Counted from the stretch's first letter, positions 12,043 to 24,056 are shown. The stretch is 64,000 nt of DNA from Alphaproteobacteria bacterium PA4 (GCA_002256005.1 NKIQ01000005.1:62001-126000), one strand, 5' to 3'. Numbers and translations: made by a program. Notes: a model not told the origin generated them from the sequence alone.

Positions 12043-12768
12043 CTACTCGTGCCGCTTCCGGCTCAACCCGCGCACGATCCCGCGCAGCGTCCGCACCTCC
12101 CCCGCCGTAAATTCCGGCCGGGTCAACAGGTTGCGCATGATCAGCCGCGCCGCATCGGCCCGGCCCTGCACGGGGTTGTAATAGCCATTCGCCGCAAGTT
12201 GCGCATCCACCGCGCCGATCAGCCCCTCCAGCTCCTCATGCGGCGCCGGGCCGTCATGATTGACCAGCACATCATCGGTGATGGCCAGCGACTGGCGATA
12301 CCATTCATAGGCGGTGACGACGACAGCCTGGGCGAGGTTCAGCGAGCCGAAGTCGGGATTGACCGGAATGGTCAGGATGGCATGGGCGACGGCGAGATCT
12401 TCGGTCAGCAGCCCGGTGCGTTCCGGGCCGAACATCAGGCCGCCCTGTGTCGCGAGGCCATGGAATTCGGTTGCCGCCTGCAAGGGCGTCACCACCCGCC
12501 GGGTCAGGTCGCGTTCGCGCATCGTCGTCGCAAAGATCAGCGAAAGCCCGGCGCAGGCGTCCGCCGTCGTCTCGAACACCCGCGCATTGGCCAGCACGCT
12601 GTCGGCGCCACTGGCGGCCGGGCCGGCGTCGGGATTGGGCCAGCCATCGCGCGGCGCGACGATGCGCAGATCGGTCAGGCCGAAGTTGAGCATGGCGCGC
12701 GCACAGGCGCCGATGTTCACCCCCAGTTGCGGCCGAACGAGAATGACCGCCGGTGCCGGGCCGCTCAC
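12043..12768 (-). CDS. trmJ: tRNA 2'-O-methyltransferase TrmJ (SpoU/TrmH knot family)
   Basis: S-adenosylmethionine-dependent enzyme methylating the ribose at tRNA position 32. It has 241 residues. The three SpoU motifs are visible: [20 protein letters not shown] near the N-terminus, [10 protein letters not shown] in the middle and [15 protein letters not shown], which forms the trefoil knot. The C-terminal 80 residues are the helical extension typical of TrmJ. The start is GTG, overlapping the nrdR stop (GTGA), so it is the last gene of the rpiB-glyA-nrdR operon. Confidence 0.9.
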   Translation of the reverse strand: MSGPAPAVILVRPQLGVNIGACARAMLNFGLTDLRIVAPRDGWPNPDAGPAASGADSVLANARVFETTADACAGLSLIFATTMRERDLTRRVVTPLQAATEFHGLATQGGLMFGPERTGLLTEDLAVAHAILTIPVNPDFGSLNLAQAVVVTAYEWYRQSLAITDDVLVNHDGPAPHEELEGLIGAVDAQLAANGYYNPVQGRADAARLIMRNLLTRPEFTAGEVRTLRGIVRGLSRKRHE

Positions 12769-13241
12769 GCGGCGTCGCCGGGCGGCAGTGTCACGCCGGA
12801 CAGGCCGCCCACGAAGGTTTCGAAATCGCGCGCCTCGCGGAAGTCACGGTAAACGCTGGCAAAGCGGATATAGGCAACGGGGTCGAGCGCCTGCAGCCCC
12901 TCCATCACCATCTCGCCGACGATCCCGGCATCGATTTCGCTTTCGCCCAGCGATTCCAGCCGGCGGACGACGCCGTTGACCAGCCGCTCGATACGCTCCG
13001 GCGCGATCGGGCGCTTGCGACAGGCGATCTCGATGCTGCGCGCCAGCTTGTCACGCTCGAACACCTCGCGCTTGCCGCTTTTCTTGACGATGCTCAGCTC
13101 GCGCAGCTGGATGCGTTCGAAGGTGGTGAAGCGGCCGCCGCACGCCGGGCATTGCCGCCGCCGCCGGATGGCGCTGCCATCTTCGGTGGGCCGGCTGTCC
13201 TTGACCTGGCTGTCGTCGTTTCCGCAGAACGGGCAGCGCAT
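12765..13241 (-). CDS. nrdR: Transcriptional repressor NrdR
   Basis: ATP/dATP-sensing repressor of ribonucleotide reductase genes. It has 158 residues, normal for the family. The N-terminal zinc ribbon has MRCPFCG and [13 protein letters not shown], and the ATP-cone follows ([27 protein letters not shown]...). The start overlaps the stop of the membrane-protein gene upstream by one base. No NrdR box or nrd gene was seen in this window. Confidence 0.96.
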   Translation of the reverse strand: MRCPFCGNDDSQVKDSRPTEDGSAIRRRRQCPACGGRFTTFERIQLRELSIVKKSGKREVFERDKLARSIEIACRKRPIAPERIERLVNGVVRRLESLGESEIDAGIVGEMVMEGLQALDPVAYIRFASVYRDFREARDFETFVGGLSGVTLPPGDAA

Positions 13242-13645
13242 CAGGGCTTTTTCGTCAACGTCCGGAGATAGCCGAGACCACCGCCGATCAGCGCGCCGAT
13301 GACCGGCCCGATGATGGGGATCGGGATCGCCACCACGGCACCGGCGGCGGCACCAATGGCCATGTTGCGCGCCAGCGGGTTGGTGATCTTGGCCTTGGCC
13401 TGGTCATCGGCATTGCGCGCCAGCTCGGCGGCCTGCTTGCCCAGGTCACTGTTCAGCGCCTTCTGGCCGAGCTCGCTATCGGCGAGCTTCTTGCCCATCT
13501 CGCCGGCGGTGGCAAAGGCGGTGTCGGTCAGTTCCGCCACCTTCTTGCCGGTGTCGGTTTCGAGGAACTTCTTGCCGGCCTCGGCAGCTTCTGCCGCCAG
13601 CCGGTCGACCTTGGCGGCCAGATCTTCGGGTTTGCCGTCGCTCAT
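13241..13645 (-). CDS. Small glycine-zipper membrane protein
   Basis: Protein of 134 residues, function unknown. The first 85 residues are charged and helical (repeats like [20 protein letters not shown] and [19 protein letters not shown], probably coiled coil), followed by a Gly/Ala/Pro/Ile-rich hydrophobic hairpin ([20 protein letters not shown], then [12 protein letters not shown]) that should insert in a membrane. ATG 13645 has a strong GGGAGGA ribosome binding site overlapping the glyA stop; the upstream alternative start would lie inside glyA. Placed between glyA and nrdR in one operon. Confidence 0.75.
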   Translation of the reverse strand: MSDGKPEDLAAKVDRLAAEAAEAGKKFLETDTGKKVAELTDTAFATAGEMGKKLADSELGQKALNSDLGKQAAELARNADDQAKAKITNPLARNMAIGAAAGAVVAIPIPIIGPVIGALIGGGLGYLRTLTKKP

Positions 13646-13659
13646 CGCTCGTCCTCCCT

Positions 13660-14973
13660 TCAGCCTGCCGGATAGATGGGGAAACGCGCGCACAGCGCCC
13701 GCACGCGGACGTTGACGGCCTTTTCCACCTCGGCGTTACCATGCTCGCCATTGGCGGCCAGCCCGTCAAGCACGTCGGCGATCATGTCACCGATGGCGGC
13801 GAATTCGGCCTGGCCGAAACCGCGGGTGGTGCCGGCGGGCGAGCCGACGCGGATGCCGCTGGTCTTGGTCGGCGGCAGCGGATCGAAGGGCACGCCATTC
13901 TTGTTGCAGGTGATGCCGGCGCGCTCCAGCGCCTCATCGGCATCGCGGCCGGTCAGGCCCTTGGGCGTCAGGTCGATCAGCGCCAGATGCGTGTCGGTGC
14001 CACCGGCAACGACGGCGCAGCCGCGGTCCTTCAGCCTGGCCGCCAGCGTCTGGGCATTGGCGACGATGCGCACGGCATAATCCTTGAACGCCGGCTCCAG
14101 CGCCTCGCCAAAGGCCACGGCCTTGGCGGCGATGACATGCATCAGCGGGCCGCCCTGCATGCCGGGGAACACCGCGCTGTTGAACTTCTTGCCCAGTGCC
14201 TCATCATTGCTGAGGATCATGCCGCCACGCGGACCACGGAGGGTCTTGTGCGTCGTCGTCGTCACGACATGGGCGTGCGGCAGCGGCGATGGATGGATGC
14301 CGGCGGCAACCAGCCCGGCGAAATGCGCCATGTCGACATGCAGCAGCGCGCCGACCTTGTCGGCAATGGCGCGGAAACGGGCGAAATCGATGATGCGCGG
14401 ATAGGCGGAACCGCCGGCGATGATCAGCCGCGGCTTGTGCTCGATCGCGAGGCGCTCGACCTCGTCATAATCGATCAGATGGTCCTCGCGGCGCACGCCA
14501 TATTGCACGGCGTTGAACCATTTGCCCGACATCGCCGGGGCGGCGCCATGGGTGAGGTGGCCACCGGCGTCGAGGCTCATGCCGAGGATGGTCTCGCCGG
14601 GCTTGACCAGCGCCAGCATGACGGCGCCATTGGCCTGGGCGCCGGAATGCGGCTGGACATTGGCATAGGCGCAATCGAAGAGCGCCCTGGCGCGGTCGAT
14701 GGCCAGCGTCTCGACGGCGTCGGACGGCGCGCAACCCTGATAATAGCGCTTGCCGGGATAGCCCTCGGCATATTTGTTGGTGAACACCGAGCCCTGCGCC
14801 TCCAGCACGGCGCGGCTGACGATGTTTTCCGACGCGATCAGCTCGATCTGGTGCTGCTGGCGATCGAGCTCGGCAGCCACCGCGGCGGCAACGGCACTGT
14901 CGGCACTGGCCAGCGGCGTGTCGAAAAATCCGGTCGGCAATGTGTCGGTGACGGCGGCGGGCTGGCTGCTCAT
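13660..14973 (-). CDS. glyA: Serine hydroxymethyltransferase
   Basis: PLP enzyme that interconverts serine and glycine and feeds one-carbon units to tetrahydrofolate. It has 437 residues. The PLP lysine is in [14 protein letters not shown] (near residue 250); [36 protein letters not shown] and [14 protein letters not shown] are all intact. The start overlaps the rpiB stop in an ATGA junction. Second gene of the rpiB-glyA-membrane protein-nrdR-trmJ operon. Confidence 0.97.
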   Translation of the reverse strand: MSSQPAAVTDTLPTGFFDTPLASADSAVAAAVAAELDRQQHQIELIASENIVSRAVLEAQGSVFTNKYAEGYPGKRYYQGCAPSDAVETLAIDRARALFDCAYANVQPHSGAQANGAVMLALVKPGETILGMSLDAGGHLTHGAAPAMSGKWFNAVQYGVRREDHLIDYDEVERLAIEHKPRLIIAGGSAYPRIIDFARFRAIADKVGALLHVDMAHFAGLVAAGIHPSPLPHAHVVTTTTHKTLRGPRGGMILSNDEALGKKFNSAVFPGMQGGPLMHVIAAKAVAFGEALEPAFKDYAVRIVANAQTLAARLKDRGCAVVAGGTDTHLALIDLTPKGLTGRDADEALERAGITCNKNGVPFDPLPPTKTSGIRVGSPAGTTRGFGQAEFAAIGDMIADVLDGLAANGEHGNAEVEKAVNVRVRALCARFPIYPAG

Positions 14974-15419
14974 TGGCGATGCTCCTGGGGCTGGCCGAGT
15001 TTGGCGACGCGCGCCGCATGGCGCCCGCCTTCGAAGGGAGTGGTCAGAAATTCCTGCACGCAGTCGCGCGCCACCTCGATCCCGATGATGCGGCTGCCCA
15101 GCGCCAGCACATTGGCATCATTGTGCTGCCGCGACAGCCGCGCCATCAGGCCCGATGTGCACAGCGCAGCGCGCACCGCCGGGTTGCGGTTGCAGGCGAT
15201 CGAAATGCCGATGCCGGAACCGCAGACAGCGATGCCATGGGTGGCGGTGCCGGCGGCGATGGCGGCGGCAAGCTTCGCACCATAATCCGGATAATCGACC
15301 GAAGCTTCGCTGTCGGGCCCCAGATCCTGCACATCATGGCCGGCGGCGCGCAGCTCCGCCACCAGCTGCGCCTTCAGCGCGAAGCCGGCATGATCGGAGG
15401 CAAGAGCGATGGTCGTCAT
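14970..15419 (-). CDS. rpiB: Ribose 5-phosphate isomerase B
   Basis: Isomerase between ribose 5-phosphate and ribulose 5-phosphate in the pentose phosphate pathway, of the RpiB/LacAB fold. It has 149 residues. The motifs [13 protein letters not shown] at the start, DYPDYG and the catalytic-cysteine segment [15 protein letters not shown] are present, with the downstream [11 protein letters not shown]. First gene of a five-gene operon that continues with glyA via a 4-base overlap. Confidence 0.95.
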   Translation of the reverse strand: MTTIALASDHAGFALKAQLVAELRAAGHDVQDLGPDSEASVDYPDYGAKLAAAIAAGTATHGIAVCGSGIGISIACNRNPAVRAALCTSGLMARLSRQHNDANVLALGSRIIGIEVARDCVQEFLTTPFEGGRHAARVAKLGQPQEHRQ

Positions 15420-15494
15420 GGGCGGCGGCGGGCCTTGCGGAGGAGCAATCGGCTCCCTCTAAAAGCCCCGGCAGATTCGGGCAACCCGACGCGG

Positions 15495-16556
15495 CTATTT
15501 GGCCCGGCGGAACCGACTGACCTGGCGTTCCTTGACCTGGGCCCCATAGACGACCCCGGCCTTGTCGACCCACATGCCCTCCGGCCCGCTGGTGGCGCCC
15601 TTGTCGGGGTCCGGTTCGGGATCGGGGATGAAGGCGCTGACCTGGCCATTGCGAGCGCTGCCGATGCGGATGCCGCGCCGCCAGCCGGGGTTATAGCCAT
15701 AGCCCACCGGCCGCCGACTTTCGGAATCGGCGACATAGAGCTGGTCGTTGCCGTCGACGAACACCCCGCTCGGCCGGCCGAACTGCGTCCAGCTGGTGAT
15801 GAACGTGCCGGCCTGCGTGAAGATCGAGACGCGGTTGTTCCAGCGGTCGGCAACGAACAGCCGACCCTTGCTGTCGAGCGCCAGGGCGTGCGGCACCTCC
15901 AGCTGCCCCGGCCCCTGGCCATGGCTGCCGAATTGCATCAGGAACTTGCCGCTCGCGTCGAACTTCACCACCCGGGCATTGCCCTTGTAAGGGGTATGGC
16001 CATCGGCGACGAAGATGCTGCCGTCCTTCGCAACGATCACCGCATTGGGTTCGGTGAACACATCGGGGCCGTCACCGGCGACACCGGCCTTGCCCAATGT
16101 CAGCAGCAGCGTGCCATCGGGCGCGAATTTGAAGACCTGGCCGCCGCGGCCATTGGCGATGCGCGCATCGGTGATCCAGACATTGTCGGCGGCATCCACA
16201 TAAAAGCCATGCGGGAACAGCAATTTGCCGCCGCCGAAGCTCTTGATGAAATTGCCCTTTGCATCGAATTCCAGAATGGGATCGAGCGCGCTGTCGGCGC
16301 AACTGTTGGCGCTGCAGCGATCGGCGACCCAGATATGGCCCTTGCTGTCGATGGCGACGCCGCTGCTCGACCCCATGGTCCGCCCGGCCGGCATTTTCAG
16401 GAAGCCATTCTCGACGACATAGGGATTGGGATAGGCATTGGGGTCCGGCACCAGCGGCCCGGGCGGCGGCAGCTGTTCCAGCGTGTAGAGGGTCTGCTGG
16501 GCCAGCGCCGGTGCCGCCAGCAAGGCGGTGGCGAGAAACAGTGTCCGCAGCATCAT
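15495..16556 (-). CDS. Secreted NHL-repeat protein (peptidyl-amidating-lyase-like beta-propeller)
   Basis: Protein of 353 residues with a Sec signal peptide (MMLRTLFLATALLAAPALAQ). The rest is a six-bladed NHL propeller: repeated units such as MGSSSGVAIDSKGHIWVADRC, LLFPHGFYVDAADNVWITDA, TEPNAVIVAKDGSIFVADG, EVPHALALDSKGRLFVADRWNNRVSIF and GRPSGVFVDGNDQLYVAD. The fold is shared with peptidyl-alpha-hydroxyglycine amidating lyase and lactonases. Its start overlaps the cytochrome c stop (ATGA), so it is the last gene of the PQQ dehydrogenase operon. It may act on or bind the oxidised product; this is inference. Confidence 0.8.
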   Translation of the reverse strand: MMLRTLFLATALLAAPALAQQTLYTLEQLPPPGPLVPDPNAYPNPYVVENGFLKMPAGRTMGSSSGVAIDSKGHIWVADRCSANSCADSALDPILEFDAKGNFIKSFGGGKLLFPHGFYVDAADNVWITDARIANGRGGQVFKFAPDGTLLLTLGKAGVAGDGPDVFTEPNAVIVAKDGSIFVADGHTPYKGNARVVKFDASGKFLMQFGSHGQGPGQLEVPHALALDSKGRLFVADRWNNRVSIFTQAGTFITSWTQFGRPSGVFVDGNDQLYVADSESRRPVGYGYNPGWRRGIRIGSARNGQVSAFIPDPEPDPDKGATSGPEGMWVDKAGVVYGAQVKERQVSRFRRAK

Positions 16557-16996
16557 TCCCCTGCCCCATTTGCCGGTTTCTGCGCCGTGAAGGCGATGCT
16601 CGCCAGCACTTCAGTGCGGCGGTCGAGCGGGTTCGGCCCGGCCGGAAACTCATTGGCCTTCAACAGAAACGCCACCACATCGGCATATTCGTCGCGGCTC
16701 AGCGTCGCCGGGGCGTTCTGCGGCATCGATGTGCGCACCCGCTCGAACAGGTCACCGACGCTCAGCTGGTCATAATGCGACACGAACTCGCCGCCGGTCA
16801 GGCCGGGGGCCTCGCCGGTACCGTTCAATGCCGCGCCATGGCAGGCGGCGCAGCGCTGGTTATAGACCTGAGCACCACGCTGCGCCTGCTCCTCGGAGTA
16901 GATGCCCTGCCACACCGAGCGCGGCGCCGCCTGCGCCAGCGCCGCCCCGGCCAGCACCAGCCCCGTCGCCAGCAAGACCGCCCGTGCCGCCATCAT
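16553..16996 (-). CDS. Periplasmic monoheme cytochrome c
   Basis: Class I cytochrome c of 147 residues with a signal peptide (to about residue 23). The heme motif is CAACH at 49-53 with an axial methionine candidate in SMPQNAP near residue 91. It is encoded between, and overlaps by four bases, the PQQ dehydrogenase and the NHL protein, so it very probably takes electrons from the PQQ enzyme and passes them to the respiratory chain. Confidence 0.88.
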   Translation of the reverse strand: MMAARAVLLATGLVLAGAALAQAAPRSVWQGIYSEEQAQRGAQVYNQRCAACHGAALNGTGEAPGLTGGEFVSHYDQLSVGDLFERVRTSMPQNAPATLSRDEYADVVAFLLKANEFPAGPNPLDRRTEVLASIAFTAQKPANGAGE

Positions 16997-19050
16997 TGCT
17001 TCCCGGGCAGCGTATAGGCGATATATTCGCCGCTGCTGGTGCCGCCGCTGGTCGCAACGATGATATACTGCTTGCCATTGACCATATAGGTCATCGGCGA
17101 GCCGCTCTGCGGCGCCGGCATGTAGACCGCGCCGACCTCCTTGCCGCTGGCCTTGTCATAGGCGCGCAGCATGGCGCCGCGCGGGTGATCCGGCGTGGTC
17201 GTCACCTGGTTTTCGCCAGCGATGACCAGCGCCTTCGTCACCAGCGTGCCGATCTGGTACGTCGACTGCCCGGTGCGCGGAATGGTCAGGCCCTTCAGCG
17301 CCGGATGGTTGCGCACGAAATCCGGGGTTTCGCCATGGGCGACCTGCCACAATATGGCGCCCTTGTTCACATCGATGGCGCTGATCGTGCCATAGGGCGG
17401 CTTCATCAGCGGCAGGCCGTTGACGGCGAGACGTGGCGCGCCGGCGCCTGCAGGTGCCGGTGGCGGTGCCGGGCTGTCGGCCCCTGCCCCTTCGCCCGGC
17501 CCCTTGATCATGCTGACCGGCTGGCCATCGACACCGACGACGAAATCGATGTCGGTCATGCCGTCGGGACCCGGCAGCAGGCCGGTCGCCGAGATGCAGG
17601 TGCCGCAGGCATAGACATAGGCGATGCCGGTTTCGGGGTCGAAGCTGCCGCCCGGCCAGTTGGTTCCCCCTTGCGCCCAATTGTTTATGACACCCAGCTT
17701 GTCCTTGGTCGACAGGATCGGCGGGGTGTAGACGGGCCCGAGCTGGTAGCGGCTGACCGTTTCCAGTGCCTTGGCCTTCAGTTCCGGGGTGAAGTCGATG
17801 AGGTCGCTCTCCAGATAGCCGTTGCGGCCATAGGCGGCGGGCTTTGTCGGGATCGGCTGCGTCGGCGAATACCATTCACCGGGGACATTGCCCTTCGCCA
17901 CCTTGGTCTCCTTGATCGGCCACACCGGCTTGCCGGTGGCGCGATCGAAGACATAGAACAGGCCCTGCTTCGACGGCACGCCGACGACCTTGCGCGGCTT
18001 GCCATCGACGGTCACGTCCATCAGCAGCGGTGCCGAACTGTTGTCGAGATCCCAGATTTCATGGTGGATCAGCTGGTAATGCCAGCGCCGCTCACCGGTC
18101 TTCAGATCGACGGCCACCAGGCTGTTGCCGAACAGGCCCGGGCCGGGGCGATGGCCACCGAAGAAATCGGACGTCGGCGATTCGACGTTCAGATAGGCGA
18201 GGCCCAGATCGGCATCGATCGACACCTGCGTCCACACGCCGGCATTGCCGGTGGTGTCGGCGCTGTTGTTGTACCAGGTCTCGTAACCATATTCGCCCTT
18301 CTTGGGGATGGTATGGAACGTCCACAGCCGCTTGCCGGTGCGCACGTCAAAGGCGCGGACATAGCCCTTGGTGTTGTTGCGGCTGATGGGGGTAAAGCCT
18401 TCGCGGAAGGCGGCGCCGATGATGACGGTGTTGCCCGAAATCGCCGGGGCCGAATGGGCGCCGGCCTCGGCGGTGGTCAGATCGTCGATCTGCTGGTCCC
18501 AGTCCTTTTTCAGGTCGACGATGCCCTTGTCACCAAAGTCGGGATCGGGCTGGCCGGTGTCGGCGTCGAGACTGATCAGGCGATAGCCGATGGTGGTGTA
18601 AAGGATCCGGCGCTTGGTGCCGTCGCTCCAATAGCTGAGGCCGCGGCCCGATAGCGCCCGCGGCGAGACGGCGCTGCGCGTTCCCTCGTGCAGGCTGAAC
18701 GACCAGAGCAGTTCGCCGGTGACGGCGTTCAGCGCCACCACGGCGCGGCGCGTGCCGGCGGTGGTGTAGATGACGCCATCGACGGCGAGCGGCGTGCCTT
18801 CGAGCTTGTACTCCGGCCGGCTGCCGAACATGTCGGTCTTGAAGCGCCAGGCGATTTCCAGATCCTTGAAATTGCCGGCGTTGATCTGGTCGAGCGGCAG
18901 ATAGCGGCTGCCCTTCACGTCAGAATTATAGCTGGTCCAGTTGACCGTGCCGGCTTCGGCCTTGCGTGTCGCGACAGTGCCCGGCTGCTGCGCCCCGACC
19001 GCGGTGGAGGCGAGCAGCAGCGCTGCGCCCAAAATCCTGGCGTGTGTCAT
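16993..19050 (-). CDS. PQQ-dependent dehydrogenase (quinoprotein)
   Basis: Periplasmic quinoprotein of 685 residues with a signal peptide (to AVGAQ near residue 21). The beta-propeller of PQQ enzymes is evident from tryptophan-docking repeats such as ALNAVTGELLWSFSLH, AFDVRTGKRLWTFHT, AVDLKTGERRWHYQLIHH and IDVNKGAILWQVAHG. Unlike type II alcohol dehydrogenases it has no C-terminal heme motif; the separate downstream cytochrome c supplies that function. A CGTC cysteine pair is in the segment after the LGVINNWAQGG motif. A Pro/Gly/Ala-rich loop (near GAGADSPAPPPAPAGAGA) is low complexity. The natural substrate, an alcohol or sugar, is unknown. Confidence 0.9.
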   Translation of the reverse strand: MTHARILGAALLLASTAVGAQQPGTVATRKAEAGTVNWTSYNSDVKGSRYLPLDQINAGNFKDLEIAWRFKTDMFGSRPEYKLEGTPLAVDGVIYTTAGTRRAVVALNAVTGELLWSFSLHEGTRSAVSPRALSGRGLSYWSDGTKRRILYTTIGYRLISLDADTGQPDPDFGDKGIVDLKKDWDQQIDDLTTAEAGAHSAPAISGNTVIIGAAFREGFTPISRNNTKGYVRAFDVRTGKRLWTFHTIPKKGEYGYETWYNNSADTTGNAGVWTQVSIDADLGLAYLNVESPTSDFFGGHRPGPGLFGNSLVAVDLKTGERRWHYQLIHHEIWDLDNSSAPLLMDVTVDGKPRKVVGVPSKQGLFYVFDRATGKPVWPIKETKVAKGNVPGEWYSPTQPIPTKPAAYGRNGYLESDLIDFTPELKAKALETVSRYQLGPVYTPPILSTKDKLGVINNWAQGGTNWPGGSFDPETGIAYVYACGTCISATGLLPGPDGMTDIDFVVGVDGQPVSMIKGPGEGAGADSPAPPPAPAGAGAPRLAVNGLPLMKPPYGTISAIDVNKGAILWQVAHGETPDFVRNHPALKGLTIPRTGQSTYQIGTLVTKALVIAGENQVTTTPDHPRGAMLRAYDKASGKEVGAVYMPAPQSGSPMTYMVNGKQYIIVATSGGTSSGEYIAYTLPGKQ

Positions 19051-19074
19051 CGTCTCTGCACCCCAATTTCGATT

Positions 19075-20061
19075 TCAACCCAGCGCCTTGACCCTGGCCA
19101 GCCCGGCGCGGATGCTGTCACGCTGTGCCTCGGTCAGCTGCGGATAGGGCGTGCGCGCATACATCTCCGGGCCGCCCATTTCCTGCGACAGCACATATTT
19201 CATGGCGGCATAGGTGTTGGCGCCCATATTGGCTTCGCGCATGATCTTCTGGGCGGCGCGCAGCTTGGCGATTTCGGCGTTCCAGTCGCCACCGGCGCGA
19301 TAGGCCTTGAAGATGTTGGCGCATTTGGCGCTGAAATTGTTGCCATCGGCCAGGATGGTGCCCATGCCGTTGTTCAGCGCCACTTCGAGATTGTTATTGG
19401 TGCCGCAGCGCATGTTGAGCGCCGGCATCGCCTTCACAAAGGCGTCATAGCCCTCGACGCTGCCGCTCGAATCCTTGATGCCGGCCAGCTGGGCATAGCC
19501 TGACAGATTCTGCAGCAATTCGATGGTGATCGCCACCTCGCTGGTGCCGGGGATGTGGTAAAGGTTGGTCGGCAGGCCACAGACATCCATCAGCCGCTTG
19601 TAATAATCGGTCAGCCCTTCAGTCGGCGGCTGGTTGAAATAGAACGGCGGGATGACCAGCAGGCCATCGGCGCCATTGGCCTCGGCATGGCGGGCGAGAT
19701 CGGTGGTTTCGACGATGTTCGCCGTGCCCGGCCCGACGATGATGTTGAGGCCGTTGCGATGCTTGATCGCGGTTTCGGTGATGGTCTTGCGCTCGGCCAC
19801 TGAAAAGGACGGAAATTCGCCCGACGTGCCGAGCACGACGACGCCATCGGCGCCGCAGCTCTTGTGCCACTGCATGATGGCGGCCATGGCGCCGGGATCG
19901 AACTGGCCGGCCTTGTTACAGGGCGTCACCGTCGCCGCCCAATACATCGTCTTCGACTTGCTGCCGAGCTTTGGCGTTACCGCTGCGGCCGCGCGGCCGG
20001 CAAGGCTGGTTGCGGCCAGCGCGCCCAAAGCGGCCAAACCCTGTCTGCGGGTCAATTCCAT
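19075..20061 (-). CDS. Exported DapA/NanA-family aldolase
   Basis: Protein of 328 residues of the dihydrodipicolinate synthase/N-acetylneuraminate lyase family: GTSGEFPSFSVAERK, the tyrosine of NLYHIPGTSEV and the Schiff-base lysine in AGIKDSSGS (near residue 200). Unusually the N-terminus is an export signal: ELTRRQGLAALGALAATSLAGRAAAA resembles a twin-arginine signal peptide. It is therefore unlikely to be the biosynthetic DapA. ATG 20061 is chosen because of the AGGATGCC/GGGGGAGG ribosome binding site and the signal sequence directly following. It is 24 bases upstream of the PQQ dehydrogenase gene and probably the first gene of that operon. Confidence 0.82.
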   Translation of the reverse strand: MELTRRQGLAALGALAATSLAGRAAAAVTPKLGSKSKTMYWAATVTPCNKAGQFDPGAMAAIMQWHKSCGADGVVVLGTSGEFPSFSVAERKTITETAIKHRNGLNIIVGPGTANIVETTDLARHAEANGADGLLVIPPFYFNQPPTEGLTDYYKRLMDVCGLPTNLYHIPGTSEVAITIELLQNLSGYAQLAGIKDSSGSVEGYDAFVKAMPALNMRCGTNNNLEVALNNGMGTILADGNNFSAKCANIFKAYRAGGDWNAEIAKLRAAQKIMREANMGANTYAAMKYVLSQEMGGPEMYARTPYPQLTEAQRDSIRAGLARVKALG

Positions 20062-20101
20062 GGCATCCTCCCCCGATTGCTGACGTTGCAGCGCTGCCCT
20101 G

Positions 20102-20121
20102 ATGGCATGGCGCCATGTCAT
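20102..20121. promoter_or_regulatory. Near-perfect palindrome between divergent aldolase and MFS genes
   Basis: ATGGCATGGCGCCATGTCAT has nine of ten pairs complementary and a central perfect 12-mer CATGGCGCCATG. It lies 41 bases upstream of the aldolase start and 112 bases before the MFS start, a good place for an operator shared by both. No local regulator gene was found. Confidence 0.45.
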
Positions 20122-20232
20122 CACAAATGGCGCGCGCTGTCGCGGGGTAAAATTGTGAGGGGGCGGCGGTTACAGGTTTGACAAGCCCGGCCATTGCGCC
20201 ACTGTCGGCCACAACAAAGCCGGGGAGAGACT

Positions 20233-21456
20233 GTGAACACCACCACCATGTCCGTCGCCAACCGGCGGCTGCTGATCGGGCTGTTGTTCGTCGCCATCGC
20301 GCTCAACTATGTCGACCGCCAGGTGCTGGCGTTGCTGAAGCCGACGCTGGAAAAGGAATTCGGCTGGACCTCGTCGGAGTTCGCGCATCTGGGCTCGGTC
20401 TTCCAGATCGGCGCCGCCAGTGCGCTGCTGTTCGTCGGCTGGTTTGTGGACCGGGTGGGTGTGCGCATCGCGCTCGGCCTTGGCGTCGCGCTGTGGAGCC
20501 TTGCCGGCATGGCACATGCCTTTGCGTCAAGCGTGCAGCAGTTCGTCATCGCCCGCGTCGCCCTGGCGGCGGCGGAAAGCGTCGGCACGCCGGCGGCGGT
20601 GAAGACGGCAGCGGTCTATCTGCCGCTGAAGGAACGCTCCTTCGCCCTGGGCCTTGCCAACACCGCGCCCAATATCGGCGCGATCCTGACGCCGCTGCTC
20701 ATCCCGCCACTGGCGCTGGCCTTTGGCTGGCGCGCCGCCTTCATCGTCACCGGCGGGCTCGGCTTCGTCTGGCTGGTGTTCTGGATTTTCGGCACGCGCA
20801 AGCTCGTGCCGGTCGAGGCGCCGACCGCCACCACCGCGGCCGGCACCGATTGGGGCACGCTGCTCAGCGACCGGCGCAGCTGGACCATAGTGGGCGCCAA
20901 GGCCATCACCGATCTGGTCTGGTGGTTCGTGCTGTTCTGGATGCCGGATTTCTTCGCCCGCGTGTTCGGCATGACCCAGGGCACGCTCGGCTATCCCATC
21001 GTCATCATCTATGTGCTCGCCGCCTGTGGCGCACTGTCCTCCGGCGCGCTGTTCCCGCGCCTGCTCGACCGCGGCTTCAGCATCGATCGCAGCCGCAAGC
21101 TGTCGATGCTCTGCTATGCCGTGCTGATCCTGCCCATGCCGCTCGCCCTGCAAGCCGGCAACCCCTATGTCGCCGCCCTGCTCATCGGCCTGGCGCTGTT
21201 CGCCCATCAGGGCTTTTCCACCAACATCTTCGGCCTCGCCGCCGATGTCATCCCCACTGGCCGCGTCGCCCGCGTCATCGCGCTCGGCGCCATCGCCGGC
21301 AATCTGTCGGGCAGCGCCATGCTGGAACTGACCGGCTGGTCGATCGACCATGGCCATGGCTATTGGCCGATGTTCGCCATCTGCGCGGTGGCTTACCTGC
21401 TGGCGCTGGGTTTCATCCAGCTGATGCTGCCGGTGATCCGCCCGGCGCATGATTGA
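20233..21456 (+). CDS. MFS transporter, anion:cation symporter (hexuronate-type) family
   Basis: Inner-membrane transporter of about 407 residues with 12 predicted membrane segments. The N-terminus RRLLIGLLFVAIALNYVDRQVLALLKPTLEKEFGWTSSEF is characteristic of the ACS family, which takes up sugar acids and other organic anions. GTG 20233 follows GGGGAGAG at good spacing and is preferred to the earlier ATG, which would give a non-family N-terminus; ATG 20248 is possible. It is divergent from the secreted aldolase/PQQ dehydrogenase operon, so it may import the product of that periplasmic oxidation. Confidence 0.85.
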   Translation: MNTTTMSVANRRLLIGLLFVAIALNYVDRQVLALLKPTLEKEFGWTSSEFAHLGSVFQIGAASALLFVGWFVDRVGVRIALGLGVALWSLAGMAHAFASSVQQFVIARVALAAAESVGTPAAVKTAAVYLPLKERSFALGLANTAPNIGAILTPLLIPPLALAFGWRAAFIVTGGLGFVWLVFWIFGTRKLVPVEAPTATTAAGTDWGTLLSDRRSWTIVGAKAITDLVWWFVLFWMPDFFARVFGMTQGTLGYPIVIIYVLAACGALSSGALFPRLLDRGFSIDRSRKLSMLCYAVLILPMPLALQAGNPYVAALLIGLALFAHQGFSTNIFGLAADVIPTGRVARVIALGAIAGNLSGSAMLELTGWSIDHGHGYWPMFAICAVAYLLALGFIQLMLPVIRPAHD

Positions 21457-21480
21457 GGGCCGCCGATGATAAAGGAAGCC

Positions 21481-21620
21481 CCCTCTCCCGCAGCCAAGAG
21501 AGGCGAGAGGCGCGCCAGCGCCCCGGGTGAGGGTGTGCCCGCGCTCGGAAACAAGAAGAACACCCTCACCCGCTCGCGCGAAGATCGCGAGTCGACCTCT
21601 CCCGCAAGCGGGCGAGGGGA
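21481..21620. repeat. Palindromic repeat cluster between MFS and TonB receptor genes
   Basis: Contains CCTCTCCCG...GAGAGG pieces, the inverted pair GGGTGAGGGTG (21525-21535)/CACCCTCACCC (21561-21571) and CCTCTCCCGCAAGCGGGCGAGGGG. The parts are related to the repeat inside uvrA. No gene is seen here. Confidence 0.7.
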
Positions 21621-21633
21621 TAGAAAGAGCGTA

Positions 21634-21671
21634 AAAGAAAGCGGCGCCGGGGTTGCCCCCGGCGCCGCCCT
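21634..21671 (-). terminator. Rho-independent terminator of the TonB receptor gene
   Basis: On the reverse strand the stem GGCGGCGCCGGGG...CCCCGGCGCCGC is followed by a T-rich run (TTTCTTTTAC). It lies about 25 bases after the TonB receptor stop. Confidence 0.75.
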
Positions 21672-21695
21672 GTCAGTTCGCGTTGCCGCGGGTGA

Positions 21696-24056
<2,361 letters not shown>

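Noticed and set aside
13741..15285. A 514-codon forward frame antisense to glyA and rpiB
   Set aside because: No domain, and both reverse-strand genes are unambiguous.
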